9,636 nucleotides of DNA from Erysipelotrichaceae bacterium UBA1783 (GTDB lineage: Bacteria > Bacillota_I > Bacilli_A > Erysipelotrichales > Erysipelotrichaceae). Shown piece after piece: positions 6,580-9,636 of the stretch. The translations under genes and the position numbers were made by a program. Below the pieces are notes generated by a model that ran no database searches, was not told where the DNA came from, and saw only the letters and a list, made by a program, of their open reading frames with translations. The stretch is taken from positions 1,565-11,200 of the forward strand of contig DCGH01000016.1 in the NCBI GenBank assembly GCA_002315205.1, read 5' to 3'. The first letter of the stretch is position 1. The number at the start of each line of letters is the position of its first letter.

Positions 6580-7473
6580 ATGAACAGTATCTACTTAACA
6601 TCCTATGGAGATAAAGAAGGAAACAATAAGGGAATTATTTTGTTACAGAATAATCAGCAATTCTGCTGCCCTTTAAATGGTAAAGCAAATATGGTAATCC
6701 ATACTGATGGATTATTGATTACTTCAATCAAGGAAAAGGATGGCGCCTATTTAGAGCTATATGATGAAGGCCTAAATAGAATTAAAAGAATAAAAACAAA
6801 ATATCATTATTCTTATGGACAAAAAATAGGAAATCAGTTGTATTTAGCTTCTTTCGAATCTGGTGCAGATGCTTGGATCGACCTTTCCAGCTTTGAAGAA
6901 AAGACATATCTTCATACGAGTAATACTTATCCTGGTACAGGACGTTCTCATTATATCCAAAAGATTGGGGATAACATCTGTTCCGTAGATAATGCTTTTG
7001 AACAAATCTATATCTTCAATCAGAGTCTGGAAATGCTAAAAGTAGTGGAATTCAATGAGGAATTAAGCCTTCGCTTAATGTCAATAAACAAAGAAAAGCG
7101 ACGCATCTATCTGAATACGGAGAAAACAAATGAGTTAATTACCTTAGATTTTGATTTCAATATTATTCATAGATTAAAGCTTAGCGAACAGAAGTGTTTC
7201 TCTGGTGGCAATGCCATAAAGACAAATGGAGAAAGTGTTTTTGTTACATTAAGAGGAATTAATCAGCTTGTAGAGGTTGATGTCAGAAACGATGAAGCGA
7301 AAATTAAAAGAGTAATTGAGACATTAGAAATGCCTAGAGACCTATTAGTGGTTGATAAGAAGCTTTATTGTACGACAACTAAAGCAAATTGTATTGAGAT
7401 TTATGATATTAATACCTTAGAAAAGGAAGGACAGATTGAGGTAGCTCAGCCAATTACATTTGAAATGAAATAG
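6580..7473 (+). CDS. Lactonase-family (6-phosphogluconolactonase-like) beta-propeller protein
   Basis: A 297-aa protein without a signal peptide, built from repeated beta-strand blocks spaced about 40-50 residues apart, as in a propeller. Several blocks line up by eye with the Pgl/YbhE lactonase family: an opening IYLTSYG followed by KGIILL; a middle GRSHYIQKIGDNICSVD; GGNAIKTNGESVFVTLRG, where family members have a peptide like PAAI-PDG-LYVSNRG; and MPRDLLVVDKKLYCTTT near the end. It is shorter and more diverged than typical members (~340 aa), so catalytic activity is uncertain. The ATG at 6580 is preferred because AAGGA (6568-6572) lies seven bases before it; the ATG at 6574 would be too close. 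It sits 28 bp after the ATPase and is probably co-transcribed. A sugar-lactone hydrolase or a cytosolic binding or sensor propeller are both possible. Confidence 0.62.
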   Translation: MNSIYLTSYGDKEGNNKGIILLQNNQQFCCPLNGKANMVIHTDGLLITSIKEKDGAYLELYDEGLNRIKRIKTKYHYSYGQKIGNQLYLASFESGADAWIDLSSFEEKTYLHTSNTYPGTGRSHYIQKIGDNICSVDNAFEQIYIFNQSLEMLKVVEFNEELSLRLMSINKEKRRIYLNTEKTNELITLDFDFNIIHRLKLSEQKCFSGGNAIKTNGESVFVTLRGINQLVEVDVRNDEAKIKRVIETLEMPRDLLVVDKKLYCTTTKANCIEIYDINTLEKEGQIEVAQPITFEMK

Positions 7474-7502
7474 GTATGATTTGAATGAAACAGAGGTAAA
7501 AA

Positions 7503-8000
7503 ATGGCAAATATTATAACAGCTTTTAGAATAATTAGTAGTGTGGTATTGTTGTTCTTTCAGCCATTTTCAATTGAATTTTTTGTGGTTTATATAATTGC
7601 AGGGGTTACCGATATGATGGATGGTGCTGTTGCAAGGAGATTAGGTACTACAAGTGATTTTGGATCTGGCTTGGATACCATGGCAGATTTTGCACTAATG
7701 TTGGTTTGTCTAATTAAGATACTTCCTGTTTTAAATGTTGAAAGATGGATGTATATATGGCTAATAGTTATTGCAGTGATTAAGGCAATAAATGTCTTAT
7801 CAGGATATATTGTTGAAAAGAAAATGGTGGTAATTCATTCTTTGGCAAACAAAATTACTGGTGTTTTATTATTTGTGTTGCCACTAACCATAGAATTCAT
7901 TGACTTTAAATATAGTGTGATAATTGTGTTTGTTATGGCAACCTTTGCTGCGATACAGGAAGGGCATTATATCAGAACTGGAAGAAAAGAATATCAGTGA
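7503..8000 (+). CDS. CDP-alcohol phosphatidyltransferase family membrane protein
   Basis: A 165-aa integral membrane enzyme that would transfer a phosphatidyl group from CDP-diacylglycerol to an alcohol, with release of CMP. The diagnostic motif is complete: Asp37, Asp40, Gly41, Ala44, Arg45, Gly54, Asp58 and Asp62 (pattern DxxDGxxAR-x8-GxxxDxxxD), with the four aspartates that bind the two metal ions. About five to six hydrophobic segments surround it. It is somewhat short for PgsA or PssA (typically 180-200 aa or more). The closing IQEGHYIRTG resembles phosphatidylserine-synthase-like members, but the acceptor alcohol cannot be told from sequence. AGAGGT (7492-7497) precedes the ATG. It lies 29 bp after the propeller gene and is last before the terminator. 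No functional link to the transport genes is evident. Confidence 0.85.
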   Translation: MANIITAFRIISSVVLLFFQPFSIEFFVVYIIAGVTDMMDGAVARRLGTTSDFGSGLDTMADFALMLVCLIKILPVLNVERWMYIWLIVIAVIKAINVLSGYIVEKKMVVIHSLANKITGVLLFVLPLTIEFIDFKYSVIIVFVMATFAAIQEGHYIRTGRKEYQ

Positions 8001-8071
8001 TGATAGCACGCAGGGTAGAAAATAAAAATCATTTGATTCATTTGTTGCCATATTGGCAAAATAAACATGAA

Positions 8072-8103
8072 AAAAACCAGTATCGTTATGATTGCTGGTT
8101 TTT
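8072..8103 (+). terminator. Shared bidirectional terminator between the operon and murA
   Basis: The arms AAAAACCAG (8072-8080) and CTGGTTTTT (8095-8103) form a 9-bp stem; inside the 14-base loop ATC and GAT can add three pairs. The T-run on the plus strand ends the seven-gene cluster. The A-run on the left gives U residues for the minus-strand murA transcript, which ends just before it. The rest of 8001-8125 holds no supported gene, only a short perfect inverted repeat TTGCCA-TAT-TGGCAA at 8045-8059. Confidence 0.85.
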
Positions 8104-8125
8104 ATTCTGTTAGAGTTTTTTTGAA

Positions 8126-9391
8126 TTATTCAATTACTTCACGATAAATATCGGCACCAAGAGCTCTTAGCTTGCTGACGATATCCTCATAGCCTCTATC
8201 AATATGATAGATATCATGAATTGTTGTTGTTCCTTTTGCCATTAAACCGGCAATAACTAAAGCGGCACCACATCTTAAATCGGTAGCCTTAACATCATTT
8301 CCTGTTAATGGAGTTGGACCAACAATAGTAGATGATGGACTATTAACGATGACGTTTGCGCCCATCTTATTTAGCTGTTCACCATGCTTGAAGCGAGCTG
8401 CATAGATAGTTTCAGTAACAGTAGAGTTTCCCTTACACTGTGTTAATAATGCAGCTAATGGAGCCTGTAAATCAGTCGCAAATCCTGGATAAGGCATTGT
8501 TTTAATATTAGTATGAACTAAATTTTTGCTAGGACCGGTAATTTTAACATGGTCATAGCCTGAGGTGATGTTAACTCCAATTTCCTTTAGCTTTGAGATT
8601 AAAGAATCTAAATGATAAGGAATAACATTTTCAATTGTTACATCCTCTCCCATGGCTGCAGCCATAATGATGTAGGTTCCTGCTTCAATGCGATCTGGAA
8701 TAACCTCATGGAAGCATCCACCTAGAGTTTCAACACCTTCAATTGTAATAACAGAAGTACCACCACCAGTAATCTTTGCACCCATATTATTTAATAAGGT
8801 AATGCAGTCAATGATTTCTGGTTCTCTTGCAGCATTTTCAATAATTGTTTTACCTTCAGCATATACAGCAGCCATTAAGATATTAATAGTTGCACCTACT
8901 GAAGCGAAGTCTAAATAAATTCTGGTTCCTACTAATCTATCTGCAGTAATATAATAAGTGTCATCGCGATAATCAATTTTAGCGCCTAAGGATTCAAAAC
9001 CCTTCAGATGTAAATCAATAGGTCTAGGACCTAAATTACAGCCGCCTGGCATGCGAATTGTTACCTTCTTATATTTGCCTAATAATGAGCCCATGAAGTA
9101 ATATGAGGCTCTAAGCTTGCTTACAGCGTCAATTACTAATGGTTTGTTAATCATTCCTGAAGGATCTACTACAAGCTCATCAAGACCTGGAGAGATTACC
9201 TTTACGTTCATATATTCAAGGATTTCTTTTAAAGATTTAACATCGGAAATATTAGGTACACCAACAAATGTAACCTTCTTATAGGCCATAACAGAAGCTG
9301 GAATTAAAGCAACTGTCGCATTTTTTGCGCCAGAAACCTTAATCGTACCATTAAGAGTCTTTCCTCCGTTGATTTTAATAACTTCTTCCAT
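8126..9391 (-). CDS. murA: UDP-N-acetylglucosamine 1-carboxyvinyltransferase
   Basis: A 421-aa cytosolic enzyme catalysing the first committed step of peptidoglycan synthesis: transfer of enolpyruvate from phosphoenolpyruvate to UDP-GlcNAc. It has the full double inside-out barrel length (~420 aa). Seen are the substrate-binding SGAKNA (Lys23-Asn24), LRASYYFMG (Arg94), the catalytic loop GGCNLGPRP with Cys118, and PGFATDLQAP, carrying the conserved aspartate that acts as base. Cys118 present means the protein should be sensitive to fosfomycin. The ATG at 9391 has GGTGA eight bases upstream. An in-frame ATG at 9412 overlaps the -10 box and lacks a ribosome site, so it is rejected. Many Bacillota have two MurA paralogues; I cannot say which this is. 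It is transcribed alone, converging on the operon. Confidence 0.97.
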   Translation of the reverse strand: MEEVIKINGGKTLNGTIKVSGAKNATVALIPASVMAYKKVTFVGVPNISDVKSLKEILEYMNVKVISPGLDELVVDPSGMINKPLVIDAVSKLRASYYFMGSLLGKYKKVTIRMPGGCNLGPRPIDLHLKGFESLGAKIDYRDDTYYITADRLVGTRIYLDFASVGATINILMAAVYAEGKTIIENAAREPEIIDCITLLNNMGAKITGGGTSVITIEGVETLGGCFHEVIPDRIEAGTYIIMAAAMGEDVTIENVIPYHLDSLISKLKEIGVNITSGYDHVKITGPSKNLVHTNIKTMPYPGFATDLQAPLAALLTQCKGNSTVTETIYAARFKHGEQLNKMGANVIVNSPSSTIVGPTPLTGNDVKATDLRCGAALVIAGLMAKGTTTIHDIYHIDRGYEDIVSKLRALGADIYREVIE

Positions 9392-9410
9392 AATTTTAAT
9401 CACCACAATC

Positions 9411-9440
9411 ATTATAACATTACTTTTTTAAAATGCTATG
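9411..9440 (-). promoter_or_regulatory. murA promoter (extended -10)
   Basis: On the minus strand a perfect TATAAT (complement of 9411-9416) is preceded by TGT, an extended -10. The -35 region near 9434-9440 is weak (ATAGCA at 17-bp spacing). Transcription would start near 9404, giving a very short leader of about 13 bases to the murA ATG at 9391, which includes the GGTGA ribosome site. Confidence 0.65.
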
Positions 9441-9442
9441 AT
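9414..9442 (+). promoter_or_regulatory. Divergent promoter of the transporter gene
   Basis: ATAACA (9414-9419) as -35, a 17-bp spacer and TATGAT (9437-9442) as -10, preceded by TGC (extended -10). It lies back to back with the murA promoter: each promoter's -35 falls on the other's -10, so one polymerase would exclude the other. Confidence 0.5.
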
Positions 9443-9465
9443 AGAATGGTTTTGAGGAATACGAT

Positions 9466-9636
9466 ATGAAAGATAAAAACAAATTTTTGCTTTTTTGTGC
9501 AAATTATCTAATCATCTATATTGGACTTGGTTTGACCTATTGTATGATGATTTCCTATTTGATTTCCCTAAGCTACTCTGCTTCAGAAAGAAGCTATATG
9601 TATGTTTGTGGAGCAATTTTAGGAATGGTAGCACAG
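9466..9636 (+). CDS. N-terminus of a multi-spanning transporter, probably MFS (truncated by window end)
   Basis: An open frame of 57 codons runs off the right edge. It starts at ATG 9466 with GAGGA (9454-9458) seven bases upstream. The visible protein has a short basic start (MKDKNK), a first hydrophobic segment around residues 7-33 and the loop SLSYSASERSYMY leading into a second hydrophobic segment (CGAILGMVAQ). A long first helix followed by a short loop with YSASERS and then glycine-rich helix 2 is typical of major facilitator permeases. Substrate cannot be guessed. It is divergent from murA. Confidence 0.6.
   Translation, partial: MKDKNKFLLFCANYLIIYIGLGLTYCMMISYLISLSYSASERSYMYVCGAILGMVAQ

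Overview
The window comes from an AT-rich, low-GC Gram-positive bacterium (Bacillota). Evidence for this is the strong AAGGAG-type ribosome binding sites, SigA-type promoters with TGn-extended -10 boxes, a lipoprotein-anchored ABC binding protein, Gram-positive style MurA and zinc-type L31, and oxygen-sensitive Fe-S enzymology that suggests an anaerobe. A gut-type Erysipelotrichia or Clostridia member fits, but the exact lineage is inference.

Layout. Positions 1-130 hold no gene but contain degenerate ~30-bp direct repeats. Next, on the minus strand, come a terminator and rpmE (ribosomal protein L31), with a leader hairpin against its Shine-Dalgarno and its own promoter. Positions 425-659 form a divergent intergenic region ending in a strong plus-strand promoter whose -35/-10 region is spanned by a perfect inverted repeat. 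From 660 to 8000 runs a tightly packed seven-gene plus-strand cluster: (1) an 854-aa fusion of a CoA-disulfide-reductase-like flavoprotein, a rhodanese domain and a siroheme/[4Fe-4S] sulfite reductase with two ferredoxin clusters; (2) a short CbiK-like tetrapyrrole chelatase; (3-5) a lipoprotein binding protein, FecCD-type permease and ATPase of the iron-siderophore/heme/B12 ABC class; (6) a lactonase-family beta-propeller protein; (7) a CDP-alcohol phosphatidyltransferase. A shared terminator at 8072-8103 separates this cluster from convergent murA (minus strand). Back-to-back overlapping promoters at 9411-9442 then serve murA and the start of a truncated transporter gene that runs off the right edge.

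How the genes may work together (inference). The first five genes read as one unit. A sulfur-oxyanion/persulfide reductase needs siroheme; a chelatase acts on sirohydrochlorin-type rings; a three-part importer belongs to a class that carries iron chelates, heme and corrinoids. The order chelatase, binding protein, permease, ATPase matches the heme-uptake ihtBCDE genes of Porphyromonas gingivalis. The window may therefore describe a siroheme (or precursor) supply route coupled to its consumer enzyme. The fusion could also allow complete reduction of thiosulfate: the rhodanese splits it to sulfite plus persulfide, the SiR domain reduces the sulfite and the flavoprotein reduces the persulfide. 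Neither idea can be proven from sequence alone.
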